Source: Bacillota bacterium (lineage in GTDB: Bacteria > Sysuimicrobiota > Sysuimicrobiia > Sysuimicrobiales > Segetimicrobiaceae). Taken from it: 43,945 nucleotides of DNA. The notes beneath the pieces were generated by a model. It did not search any database. It was not told where the DNA came from and saw nothing but the letters and a program-made list of their open reading frames with translations. The first letter of the stretch is position 1. The number at the start of each line of letters is the position of its first letter. Location: positions 1 to 43,945 of the forward strand of contig JAJPJL010000032.1 in the NCBI GenBank assembly GCA_021324255.1, written 5' to 3'. A program made the position numbers and the translations under genes. This document shows positions 15,889-24,027 of this stretch, piece by piece.

Positions 15889-17283
15889 CTACTGATCGAA
15901 CAGGTTGTTGAGCGATTCGGCCAGGGTGGGATGGGCAAAGGTGGCGTCGCGCAGCGCCGCGTACGGCAGGCGCCCCATCATGGCCAGTTGCACCATCGAC
16001 ATCAGCTCGCCCCCGGCCACGCCGAGGATGGCGCACCCGAGAATCTCTCCGGAGGCCTCGTTCGTCACGACCTTCATCAGCCCGCGCGGCTCGTCCATCT
16101 CCCGCGCGCGGGCCACGGAGCTCATCGGCATCGTGAACGCCCGGACGGCCAGCCCTCGCGCGCGCGCCTCGGTCTCGCTCAACCCGACGCGTCCCAGCTC
16201 CGGGTCGATGAAGACGGTGTACGGCACCGCGCGGTGATGCGTCGTCGCGTTGCCGCCCTGCAGCAGGTTCGTGCGCAGAATACGAAAGTCGTCGTAGGAA
16301 ATGTGGGTAAAGGCCGGGCCGCCTTTGACATCGCCCAACGCGTAGATGCCGGGCGCGGACGTCTCCAAGCGCTCGTTCACCCGGACGAACCCGCGCTCGT
16401 CGGTCTCGACCCCGGCCTCCCGCAGATTGAGGCTCGCGGTGTTGGGCGCGCGCCCCGTCGCCACGAGCAGGTGAGACCCCTGAAGCGTGCGGGCGGTCCG
16501 GCTGCCGGCGCGCCGCACCGTGAGGCGCACGCCGCCCGCCGGTCCCGCGCTGGCGCGGACCGTCTCCGTGCCGAGGAGCACGGTGATGCCGTCCTCCCGC
16601 AGGATCTTCTCCACCTCACCCGCGACGTCCGGATCCTCGCGGTCGAGCAGGTGCTCGTGCCGCTGCACGATCGTCACGGCGCTGCCGAACCGCCGGAACA
16701 TCTGACCGAACTCCAGCCCGACGTAGCCGCCGCCGACCACCAGCAGATGGCGGGGCAGCGTGGCCAACTCCATGATCGACGTGGAGTCGAGCGCGGAGAC
16801 GCCGTCGAGCCCCGGAATGGGCGGCCGCACCGGGCGCGCGCCCGTATTGATGAAGATCTGATCGGCAACCAGCGTGCGGGCTCGGCCGCGCGCCGGCGTT
16901 ACGGCGACGGCGTGCGGTCCCGCGAAATGCGCCTCGCCGCGCACCAGGTCCAGTCCGGCGGCGCGCCGGAGCCCCCGCTCGCTGCCCGTGCGCCAGGCCT
17001 CCACCATGCGCTGCTTACGCTGCCGGACGCGCGCCATGTCGACCGTGACGCGCCCGGCACGCACACCGTACGCGCTCGCGCGCCGCGCGAGGTACGCCAC
17101 CCTCGCGCTCGCCACCATCGTCTTCGTGGGCGTGCACCCGACGTTGACGCAGGTGCCACCGACCTGCCCGCTCTCGATGATCGCGGTCGTCCGACCGGCG
17201 GCGGCGAGCGCCCTCGCAAGCGGCGCCCCGCCCTGCCCGGTCCCGATCACGATCGCGTCGTACCGCTCCGCCCCCGCCGCCAT
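15889..17283 (-). CDS. FAD-dependent pyridine nucleotide-disulfide oxidoreductase (mercuric reductase/dihydrolipoamide dehydrogenase family)
   Basis: A 464-residue class I flavoprotein disulfide reductase. FAD motif [14 protein letters not shown]; redox-active pair Cys45/Cys50 in [17 protein letters not shown](P) motif [17 protein letters not shown]; second FAD motif [16 protein letters not shown]; dimer-interface His451-Pro and Glu456 in [13 protein letters not shown]. All catalytic residues for a dithiol/disulfide enzyme are present. There is no N-terminal heavy-metal domain and no C-terminal Cys pair, so it is not a classical MerA, and the partner is unknown. The ATG at 17283 follows GGAGGTGG. 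Its stop is 10 bp from the convergent stop of the large regulator. Confidence 0.85.
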   Translation of the reverse strand: MAAGAERYDAIVIGTGQGGAPLARALAAAGRTTAIIESGQVGGTCVNVGCTPTKTMVASARVAYLARRASAYGVRAGRVTVDMARVRQRKQRMVEAWRTGSERGLRRAAGLDLVRGEAHFAGPHAVAVTPARGRARTLVADQIFINTGARPVRPPIPGLDGVSALDSTSIMELATLPRHLLVVGGGYVGLEFGQMFRRFGSAVTIVQRHEHLLDREDPDVAGEVEKILREDGITVLLGTETVRASAGPAGGVRLTVRRAGSRTARTLQGSHLLVATGRAPNTASLNLREAGVETDERGFVRVNERLETSAPGIYALGDVKGGPAFTHISYDDFRILRTNLLQGGNATTHHRAVPYTVFIDPELGRVGLSETEARARGLAVRAFTMPMSSVARAREMDEPRGLMKVVTNEASGEILGCAILGVAGGELMSMVQLAMMGRLPYAALRDATFAHPTLAESLNNLFDQ

Positions 17284-17371
17284 ACGCCACCTCCGCGCGC
17301 GCCGCCACACAGCGCTTGCCCGAGCGGAAGCGGGAATCCTCTTCCGATGTGCCCGATGTGCCCGCGCGCGC

Positions 17372-17400
17372 TTGTGTGGCGGGGCGACCGGGGCTACACT
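17372..17400 (+). promoter_or_regulatory. Candidate sigma-70-type promoter for the amidase gene
   Basis: TTGTGT (17372-17377), a 17-bp spacer and TACACT (17395-17400) stand about 90 bp before the amidase start. The match is moderate (3/6 and 4/6). Just upstream is a 9-bp tandem repeat, CGATGTGCC twice (around 17345-17362). No expression evidence. Confidence 0.35.
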
Positions 17401-17488
17401 CGCAGGGGGGCGGGATATCCACTGACGGCGTCCATCCCGTCGACTCGAACGTCCGCCCGGCCGGGGTTCCACGCGTGGGAGGGACACG

Positions 17489-18910
17489 ATGAACAAGGAT
17501 GATCTGTGCTGGGCGTCCGCGCAGGACCTCGCGCGGATGATTCGGACCAAAGCCGTGTCGCCGGTCGAGGTGGTCGACGCGGTGCTGGAACGGATCGACC
17601 GGGTCAATCCGACCGTCAACGCCTACGTCACCATCACCGCGGATCAGGCGCGCGCGGCCGCCGCGGCGGCCGAGGCCGCGGTCACCCGTGGCGATGCGCT
17701 CGGCCCGCTTCACGGCGTGCCGTACTCGCTCAAGGATCTCACCGCGACCCGCGGCATCCGCACGACGATGGGCTCCAAGATCTTCGAGCACAATGTGCCG
17801 GACGAGGACGCGCTTCTCGTGCAGCGCCTGCGCGCCGCGGGCGCGATCCTCGTCGGCAAGACCAACACGCCCGAATTCGGGTGCAAGCCGTTTACGGACA
17901 ACCGCGTATTCGGCGCCACGCGGAACCCGTGGGCCCTGGATCGGTCGGCCGGAGGATCCAGCGGAGGCGCCGCGGCCGCGGTGGCATGCGGCCTGGCCCC
18001 GCTCGCCGAGGGCAGCGACCTCGCAGGATCGATTCGCCATCCGGCGGCGTGGTGTGGCGTCGTGGGCTTCAAGCCGGCGCAGGGCCGGATTGCGCGATAC
18101 CCCAACGTGGCCGGGTGGAACGCGATGTCGTCGAACGGCCCGATCACGCGCACGGTCGGGGACGCGGCGCTCATGTTTTCGGTCATGGCCGGTCCGGACG
18201 ATCGCGACCCGCTGAGCTTGCCGCACACGGGCGAGCGCTGGGCCACCCTCGCCGACGCGCCGAGCGTTCGCGGTTGGCGCGTCGCGTGGACGGCGGATCT
18301 CGGCGGCGCGGCGGCGGTCGACGGTGAGATCGCATCCGTGTGCGCGGCCGCGGCCCGTACCTTTGCCGAGCTCGGCTGCACGGTCGAAGCGGCCGCACCC
18401 GACGTGGGGGACATCATGGAGCCGTTCCTGGCGCTCAACGTAGCCGTGCGCGTGGCCACGGTCGGCCGGCACCTCGCGCAGTGGCGCGAGCAGATGGATC
18501 CGATCCTCGTTGAGCGCCTCGACCTCAGCCGCGATCTTACGCCGGAGCAGATCGGTCAGGCCGAGGTCGCACGCACGGCGTACCACCACCGCCTGCTGCG
18601 CTTCTTCGAGCAGTACGATCTCCTGCTGCTCCCGGCGACGGCGACGGCGGCCACGCCGCTCCGCGCGCCGATCCCGGCGGAGATCGCCGGCCGGCCGATC
18701 CGGCAGCACCTCGACATGCTGATCCCGACGTTTGCCTTCAACCTGAGCGCGTTTCCGGCGATCTCGGTCCCGTGCGGCTGGACGACCACCGGCCTGCCGG
18801 TGGGGTTGCAGATCGTCGCGGGGTGGCGGCAGGACGCACGGGCGCTTGTGGCGGCGGCCTGTCTCGAGGCCCGGCACCCCTGGTCCAACCGGCGACCCCC
18901 GCTCCAGTAG
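17489..18910 (+). CDS. Amidase-signature-family hydrolase
   Basis: A 473-residue amidase-signature enzyme with an intact Ser-cisSer-Lys triad: Lys82 in [11 protein letters not shown], cis-Ser157 in [13 protein letters not shown] and nucleophile Ser181 in [16 protein letters not shown]. The 157-to-181 spacing of 24 residues is exactly that of the family. The C-terminal block [20 protein letters not shown] is normal. It hydrolyses an amide (or transfers ammonia if a GatCAB part, but no gatB/gatC neighbour is seen and the C-terminus is that of a stand-alone amidase). The ATG follows GGGAGGG. It is divergent from the FAD oxidoreductase. Confidence 0.9.
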   Translation: MNKDDLCWASAQDLARMIRTKAVSPVEVVDAVLERIDRVNPTVNAYVTITADQARAAAAAAEAAVTRGDALGPLHGVPYSLKDLTATRGIRTTMGSKIFEHNVPDEDALLVQRLRAAGAILVGKTNTPEFGCKPFTDNRVFGATRNPWALDRSAGGSSGGAAAAVACGLAPLAEGSDLAGSIRHPAAWCGVVGFKPAQGRIARYPNVAGWNAMSSNGPITRTVGDAALMFSVMAGPDDRDPLSLPHTGERWATLADAPSVRGWRVAWTADLGGAAAVDGEIASVCAAAARTFAELGCTVEAAAPDVGDIMEPFLALNVAVRVATVGRHLAQWREQMDPILVERLDLSRDLTPEQIGQAEVARTAYHHRLLRFFEQYDLLLLPATATAATPLRAPIPAEIAGRPIRQHLDMLIPTFAFNLSAFPAISVPCGWTTTGLPVGLQIVAGWRQDARALVAAACLEARHPWSNRRPPLQ

Positions 18911-18918
18911 CGGGGCGT

Positions 18919-18952
18919 ATCGGGGAAATACGTCGCGGTTGGCGTCCCCGAT
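18919..18952 (+). terminator. Hairpin after the amidase gene, possible terminator
   Basis: ATCGGGGA (18919-18926) is complementary to TCCCCGAT (18945-18952), with an 18-nt loop, starting 9 bp after the amidase stop. No T-run follows, so this is a weak call. Confidence 0.3.
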
Positions 18953-19053
18953 CCCGGCGGGGTGTTGACGCGCGGCCGTTGCCGGCGCCGCCGCCGGCTT
19001 CTACGCGGAACCCGGCGGGCCAAGCGGTTACGGTGACAGCGCGGGCCGGCGCG

Positions 19054-19602
19054 TCAGCGGCGCCCGGCGAGCGCCGTCACGGGGAAGATGTCCCGATACG
19101 TTCCTCGGGCAAAGACAAACACCGTCGATACGCGGTCGCCCTTGCCCGCCGCGTGATCGATCAAGAATGCAACGCCTGCGCGGTCATAGACGAGCATGAT
19201 GGCACCGTCCCCGTAATCGACGGTTTCCGCGCGGCCGTACGCCGAGCGGATCGCGTTCGGGCTGCTGCCGACGCCGAGCCCGCCCGCCGTACGGTATCCG
19301 GCGTCATCGGAGCCGGAGAGCGCCACGATCTTCCGGGTGACGACATCAACCAGGGCGCCCAAGTGGCGGAGGGGCCAGTGATAGCTCAGCACCGCTTGCG
19401 GCAGCAGCGCAGGGGGGAGCGGCGGGCCGAGCATCTCCGACACGATCTCCACCGAATCCCCCAGGTGAAAGAGACCGATGGATCGGCCGGGCACGACGGG
19501 ATTGCTTTGAGCGTGAGCCGGCAGCGCCGCGAGCACCAGCCCCGCGGAGATGATGAGCGCCACGGTCCGCGCCCGCGGGACACGCAACCTCCGAACCGGC
19601 AC
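19054..19602 (-). CDS. Secreted hypothetical protein
   Basis: A 182-residue protein with a clear Sec signal: Arg-rich start (RRLRVPRAR), hydrophobic core TVALIISAGLVLAAL, and a cleavage-like PAHAQS near residue 33. The mature part starts RSIGLFHLGDSVEIVSEMLG, a motif seen in small secreted proteins where a short repeat senses a position in a larger sequence, but I do not recognise the family. The rest is beta-rich with GSSPNAIRSAYG and YDRAGVAFLID. GTG 19602 has AGGTG at good distance; TTG 19608 is the alternative. It is convergent with the amidase and divergent from the HAD gene. The function is unknown. Confidence 0.6.
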   Translation of the reverse strand: MPVRRLRVPRARTVALIISAGLVLAALPAHAQSNPVVPGRSIGLFHLGDSVEIVSEMLGPPLPPALLPQAVLSYHWPLRHLGALVDVVTRKIVALSGSDDAGYRTAGGLGVGSSPNAIRSAYGRAETVDYGDGAIMLVYDRAGVAFLIDHAAGKGDRVSTVFVFARGTYRDIFPVTALAGRR

Positions 19603-19714
19603 GGTCAAGGCACCTGCCTATCGCCCGGCGTTCACCGCGACCTCGCCATTCGCCGCGCCCGGCACCCGCGCGAGCCCCGGCACGCGCGTCCCCGACGCCA
19701 GCGCTTCCATCCAT

Positions 19715-19744
19715 AATATCATCATCACCAATATCATCATCACC
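19715..19744. repeat. Two tandem copies of an AT-rich 15-mer
   Basis: AATATCATCATCACC occurs exactly twice in a row (19715-19729, 19730-19744), with ATCATC microrepeats inside. It stands out strongly from the GC-rich surroundings and sits between the divergent secreted-protein and HAD genes, where promoters are expected. It may be an operator pair or a slippage product. Confidence 0.7.
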
Positions 19745-19948
19745 GCCGGGCCATGCCGCCGTGCCGCGACGCGCTGCCCGTCCCGTCGCGGGGGCGCGGT
19801 GCAGCCCACGCGGGCGGCTCCGAGGCGGCCGGCGGCTTACAATGGGAAGGAAGCGGGCCGTACGCCGGTCGGGCGGCGAATGTCCGAACCTCGCGGAGAT
19901 TTGGGCATTCGAAGTCGTGCGCGGGCCCGCGCAGTGGAGGCGCTGCCT

Positions 19949-20986
19949 ATGTCCCAGAATCTCTTCAGGCAGACGATCGTCGCCGTCATCTGGGATTTCG
20001 ACAAGACGTTGATCCCGGGATACATGCAGGCGCCGCTGTTCCGCCACTACGGCGTCAACGAGGAGAAATTCTGGAGGGAGGTTGGAGGGCTGCCGGAGTT
20101 TTACAAGAAGCGCGGCCTGGAGCTGGTCTCCCGCGATACGCTCTACCTGACCCACATCCTCACCTATGTGCGAAGCGGCCGCTTCAAGGGGCTCAGCAAC
20201 AAGCTGCTCCGGGACCTCGGCGCAGCGCTCGAGTTCTACCCCGGACTGCCCGAGTTCTTCGCCGCCGTCAAAGAGCATGTCACCCGGCAGCCGGAGTACC
20301 GTCAAGCCGAGATCCGCGTGGAGCACTATATCGTCAGCATCGGGCTCCGGCAGATGATCCTCGGGAGCAAGATCGCGCCGTACGTCGACGGCGTGTGGGG
20401 CTGCGAGTTCGTGGAGACGGTGGCCCCTCCGGACTACCTCGACGCCGGGCGCCAACAGCTTCTGCTGCACACCGACCCCAGCGCGTCGGAGATCGTCGAG
20501 CTGGGGTACGTGATCGACAACATAACGAAGACCCGGGCGATCTTTGAAATCAACAAGGGCACGAACAAAGAGCCGACGATCGACGTGAACGCCAAGATCG
20601 AGCCCGCAGACCGCCGGGTGCCCATCGAGAGCATGATTTACGTGGCCGACGGACCGAGCGACATCCCGGTCTTCTCCATCATCAAGCAGTACGGAGGGCA
20701 GGCATACGCGGTCTACGGCCAGGGTGCGGACAAAGAGTTCGAGCAGGTTCGCACCCTGCAGGCCCAGCAGCGCATCGATGCCTTCGGCCCGGCGGACTAC
20801 CGGGAGGGGTCACACACCGCGCTGCTCATTCTCGACGCCGTGGATCGCGCCGCGCGCCGCATCGTGGAAACCCGCCGCCGCATGGTCGGGGATCGCGTGG
20901 GCGCGCCGCCCCGGCACATCGCGAGCGACGCCGACGGGGCCCCGTCCGTGCGGGCGCCCCGCCAGCTCGAGCTCGGCAGAGGGTAG
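19949..20986 (+). CDS. HAD-superfamily phosphatase
   Basis: A 345-residue haloacid-dehalogenase-fold hydrolase. Motif I is VIWDFDKTL (nucleophile Asp16, acid Asp18); the last motif is YVADGPSDIPVFSII with the metal-binding Asp pair. A long helical cap lies between them (HYGVNEEKFWREVGGLPEF... and HYIVSIGLRQMI, where Ser may be motif II). It belongs to the family of about 300-350-residue HAD proteins of unknown substrate; a phosphomonoester is likely. The C-terminal ~35 residues are low-complexity. ATG 19949 has GGAGG upstream. The frame is open upstream, but without domain content. Confidence 0.8.
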   Translation: MSQNLFRQTIVAVIWDFDKTLIPGYMQAPLFRHYGVNEEKFWREVGGLPEFYKKRGLELVSRDTLYLTHILTYVRSGRFKGLSNKLLRDLGAALEFYPGLPEFFAAVKEHVTRQPEYRQAEIRVEHYIVSIGLRQMILGSKIAPYVDGVWGCEFVETVAPPDYLDAGRQQLLLHTDPSASEIVELGYVIDNITKTRAIFEINKGTNKEPTIDVNAKIEPADRRVPIESMIYVADGPSDIPVFSIIKQYGGQAYAVYGQGADKEFEQVRTLQAQQRIDAFGPADYREGSHTALLILDAVDRAARRIVETRRRMVGDRVGAPPRHIASDADGAPSVRAPRQLELGRG

Positions 20987-21028
20987 GGGCGCGGCTCGCC
21001 GCGCATCGCCGCCGGGCCGCGCACCGCG

Positions 21029-21385
21029 TCACGGCGTCGGCAGGCCCGGGACCTCCAGGATCGGCCGGATCTCAACGGTGCCCAACCGCGCCCCTGGAAG
21101 CCGGCCCGCGATCTCGATCGCTTCGTCGAGGTCTCGGACATCGACCAGGAAGTAGCCGCCGAGCTGCTCGCGCGTCTCCGCGAACGGACCGTCGGTGACG
21201 AGACGCGCGCCCTGGCGCACCCGCACGCTCGTCGCCGTCGACACGGGCTGCAGCGGAGAGGCGGCAACATACTGCCCGGCCGCCTTGATCTGGTGCGCGA
21301 TCTGCGCGGATTCCCGGTAGCATTGCTCCTTTTCGGCTTCGTCCGAGGCACCCTCGGCGCCGTACACGAGCAGCATGTATTTCAT
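21029..21385 (-). CDS. YCII-related (DGPF-domain) protein
   Basis: A 118-residue YCII/DGPF protein: MKYMLLVYGAEG opening, TDGPFAETREQLGGYFLVD (DGPF at 65-68), then the LDEAIEIAGRLP helix and the strand EIRPI. Members are small dimeric ferredoxin-like-fold proteins of uncertain activity. They are the conserved partners of ECF42 sigma factors, one of which is encoded divergently at 22489. Its ATG overlaps the stop of the upstream YCII gene (ATGA), so the two are translationally coupled. Confidence 0.88.
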   Translation of the reverse strand: MKYMLLVYGAEGASDEAEKEQCYRESAQIAHQIKAAGQYVAASPLQPVSTATSVRVRQGARLVTDGPFAETREQLGGYFLVDVRDLDEAIEIAGRLPGARLGTVEIRPILEVPGLPTP

Positions 21386-21825
21386 CGCCCGCCCTCCTTC
21401 CCGCGCGTCGCGGGCGGCCGCTGCACGTCCGGCAGCGTTGCCGCCGCTCGCTGAACCTCAGGCGGGAAGTCCGACAACTCCTGCACCTGGCGCAGCTCGA
21501 TCACGTACTCGTCCTGTTCCGACGCCGGGCACCTGAGCGCCCAGTCGATCGCCTCCTGCTTCGACCCCACCCGGATCATCCAGTAACCGCCGAGCGTCTC
21601 CTTGGTCTCCACAAACGGCCCGTCCGTCACGGTACGTGCGCCCTTCGAGACGGAGACGCGCGCGCCCATCGACGGCGGGGGAAGGCCGTCCAGGGCGAGC
21701 AGGACGCCCGCCTGCTGGAGAGCCTTATTGTACTCCATCATCGCCTCGACGGCCGTGGCGTCGGGCATGGCGTCCGCGGCCGCCTTTTCATACCCCTTCG
21801 GGATCATCAGCATCATGAACCGCAT
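21382..21825 (-). CDS. YCII-related (DGPF-domain) protein, second copy
   Basis: A 147-residue paralogue of the next gene: MRFMMLMIPKGYEKA, VTDGPFVETKETLGGYWMIR (DGPF at 68-71), then EAIDWALRCPASEQDEYVIELRQV-type helix and strand. It carries a ~25-residue low-complexity C-terminal tail missing from the shorter copy. GGAGGGAG precedes the ATG at 21825. It lies 70 bp after the VOC gene in the same operon and overlaps the next gene by 4 bp. Together the pair may form a heterodimer. Confidence 0.88.
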   Translation of the reverse strand: MRFMMLMIPKGYEKAAADAMPDATAVEAMMEYNKALQQAGVLLALDGLPPPSMGARVSVSKGARTVTDGPFVETKETLGGYWMIRVGSKQEAIDWALRCPASEQDEYVIELRQVQELSDFPPEVQRAAATLPDVQRPPATRGKEGGR

Positions 21826-21895
21826 CGTCTCCCTCCGTGTCGGCGTAGCCATCCTGGTCTGCATCTACCCCCGGCGGACGTGCGCGGCGGCGCCA

Positions 21896-22300
21896 TCACT
21901 GCGCGACGTAGACCATCCACGCTACGCCAAACCGATCGGCGACCATGCCGAAGCGCGATGAAAAGAACGTCTTGGTCAACGGCATTCGCACCTGACCGCC
22001 GTCGGCGAGGGCGCCAAACAGCCGCTCCGCATCGTCGTCGTTCGCGACCGCGAGCGACAGGGCGAACCCCTGGAAGTTCGGGTGTCCCAGGCACCGTCCG
22101 TCCGACGCCAGCACCGTGGTGTTGCCGATCCGCAGGCTCGCGTGCATGACCTTGTCCTGGGACCCCGGTGGGATCTGACTCTGATCCGGGCTCTCCTTGA
22201 AACGCATGAGCATCGCCACTTCCGCGCCGAGGCTCTTGCGGTAGAATGCGATCGCTTCGTCACACCGGCCATCGAAGAACAGGTACGCGTTCACGTCCAT
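21896..22300 (-). CDS. VOC-superfamily protein (PhnB/glyoxalase-like)
   Basis: A 134-residue vicinal-oxygen-chelate protein: MDVNAYLFFDGRCDEAIAFY, SLGAEVAMLMRF, VMHASLRIGNTTVLASDG, and the PhnB-type end FFSSRFGMVADRFGVAWMV. PhnB-like proteins often accompany YCII genes in ECF42 operons. Their catalytic role is not established. GGAGGTG lies before the ATG. It is the first gene of the three-gene minus-strand unit and has a candidate ECF42 promoter about 65 bp upstream. Confidence 0.88.
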   Translation of the reverse strand: MDVNAYLFFDGRCDEAIAFYRKSLGAEVAMLMRFKESPDQSQIPPGSQDKVMHASLRIGNTTVLASDGRCLGHPNFQGFALSLAVANDDDAERLFGALADGGQVRMPLTKTFFSSRFGMVADRFGVAWMVYVAQ

Positions 22301-22366
22301 CGTTGCACCTCCGGTGCGCGGTGCAGGACCGGTCTGGCCCGCCCACGCTCGGTTTGCGTTTCGCAT

Positions 22367-22397
22367 CATAGTCGAACGGGTCGATTCGCAATCGACA
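22367..22397 (-). promoter_or_regulatory. Candidate ECF42-dependent promoter for the VOC-YCII-YCII operon
   Basis: Read on the minus strand: TGTCGA (22397-22392) as -35, a 17-bp spacer (22391-22375), then CGAC at 22374-22371 (followed by TATG to 22367) as -10. As I recall the literature on ECF42 sigma factors, they recognise TGTCGA in the -35 and CGA/TC in the -10 region. Transcription would begin near 22360, about 60 bases before the VOC start. The -35 element overlaps an inverted repeat GTCGATT-CGC-AATCGAC (22380-22396). Confidence 0.6.
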
Positions 22398-22488
22398 TCG
22401 CCCGCTGGCGGCCGGCGCCTCCCGTTCGATATGCTGTGAACCGGCCGGCAGAGAAGACTCGCGACCCAGGTACGCCGGGAGCCTGCGA

Positions 22489-23730
22489 ATGAGCCAGGAT
22501 GCAACCCAGGTAGCGCAAGCGGTCGACGCGATCTACCGGTCGGAGTCGCGCCGGGTCCTGGCCACCTTGATCCGCGTCCTCGGAGACTTCGACCTCGCCG
22601 AGGAAGCCCTCCACGATGCCTTTGCGGCGGCCGTGACACAGTGGCCGAGGGACGGGGTGCCCGCCAACCCGCGGGCGTGGCTGGTCTCCACCGGCCGCTT
22701 CAAGGCCATCGACGCCATGCGGCGCCGCGCGCGGTTCGACGCGTCGCTGGCCGAGCTTGCGAGGGAGCTGGACAGCGGCACGACCGCGTGGCGGGACGAG
22801 GAGCTCGAGGACGACCGGCTCCGGCTCATCTTCACCTGCTGCCACCCGGCCCTGCCGCGGGATGCTCAGGTGGCGCTGACGTTGCGGGAGGTGTGCGGCC
22901 TCACCACGGAGCAGATCGCGCACGCTTTCCTCACGGCCGCGCCCACACTCGCGCAGCGCATCGTGCGTGCCAAGCGAAAGATCCGCGACGCCCGCATTCC
23001 ATATCGCGTACCGTCTCGGGCGGACCTTCCCGATCGGCTGGACGCCGTGCTCCGCGTCGTCTACCTCGTGTTCAACGAGGGCTACTCGGCGTCCTCCGGC
23101 GCCGCGCTCACGAGGCCTGACCTCTCCGCGGAGGCCATCCGGCTCGGCCGGCTCCTCCTCGATTTGCTCCCGGAGCCGGAGGTCGCGGGATTGCTCGCGT
23201 TGATGCTGCTGCACGAGTCGCGCCGCGCGGCGAGGACGTCGGCCGAGGGGGAGTTGATCCTGCTCGACGAGCAAGATCGATCGCGGTGGAATCGGGAGCA
23301 GATCCGGGAGGGGCTGGACCTTGTGACGCGGGCGGTCGCATCACCGGGCGCCGGCCCCTACACGATCCAGGCGGCGATTGCGGCCGTCCACGCCACCGCG
23401 CCCACGCCCGGCGCCACGGACTGGAACCGCATCGTCGCGCTGTACGACACTTTGCTGCGCGCGGATCCGTCGCCCGTCGTCGAGTTGAACCGCGCGGTGG
23501 CGGTCGCGATGCGGGACGGACCGGGCGCCGGCCTCGCTCTCATCGACGCCCTCCTCGAGCGCGGAGATCTCGCCGAATACCACCTGGCGCACGCCGCCCG
23601 GGCCGACCTGCACCGCCGGTTGGGGCAGGTCGAGGCCGCCCGCGCTTCCTATGAACGCGCCCTCGCCCTGGCGGAGCAGGAGCCGGAACGGCGGTTTCTC
23701 GAGCGGCGCCTGCGAGAGCTCCGGGGCTGA
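22489..23730 (+). CDS. ECF42-group sigma factor with C-terminal SnoaL-free, TPR-like extension (DUF6596)
   Basis: A 413-residue ECF sigma factor, about twice the normal ECF length. Sigma-2 region at ~15-80 (FDLAEEALHDAFAAA, PRAWLVSTGRFKAIDAMRR); sigma-4 at ~110-165 with helix-turn-helix TTEQIAHAFLTAAPTLAQRI. The DUF6596 block follows (~185-285: VYLVFNEGYSASSG, LLLDLLPEPEVAGLLALMLL), then a TPR-like tail (YHLAHAARADLHRRLGQVEA). In ECF42 factors the extension is needed for activity and no anti-sigma factor is usual; none is seen here. The Cys-Cys in FTCCHPALP is typical of the group. It is divergent from the VOC/YCII genes, its likely targets. Confidence 0.92.
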   Translation: MSQDATQVAQAVDAIYRSESRRVLATLIRVLGDFDLAEEALHDAFAAAVTQWPRDGVPANPRAWLVSTGRFKAIDAMRRRARFDASLAELARELDSGTTAWRDEELEDDRLRLIFTCCHPALPRDAQVALTLREVCGLTTEQIAHAFLTAAPTLAQRIVRAKRKIRDARIPYRVPSRADLPDRLDAVLRVVYLVFNEGYSASSGAALTRPDLSAEAIRLGRLLLDLLPEPEVAGLLALMLLHESRRAARTSAEGELILLDEQDRSRWNREQIREGLDLVTRAVASPGAGPYTIQAAIAAVHATAPTPGATDWNRIVALYDTLLRADPSPVVELNRAVAVAMRDGPGAGLALIDALLERGDLAEYHLAHAARADLHRRLGQVEAARASYERALALAEQEPERRFLERRLRELRG

Positions 23731-24027
23731 GGGGGGCATCACTGCCGTTCTCGCACAAGCACCCCAGCGAGCCGGCGCCGCCTGTCGCCGGCCCGGTCCA
23801 GACCGCCCGTCCGCGGCGGGGTGGAGGTCTCCGGTCACCCATGACGCTCGCCTCGCTCGGTGCAAGCGCGGTCGACACATCGTGCCGGTCAGCACGTCGC
23901 GGACACGGTGCGACGGTGACCCTGAGGAGTCCGGACGCGATACGCTGAAGATCCCTGCGTGACCGGTTCGCGTGAGCGCCCGCGCGGCGCGTGCGCGACG
24001 AACCGCGATCGGGAAAGGAGACCCGCG

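Noticed and set aside
15889-17283. Calling the FAD oxidoreductase MerA with a mercury-resistance role
   Set aside because: No N-terminal metal-binding domain, no C-terminal vicinal Cys pair and no other mer genes.
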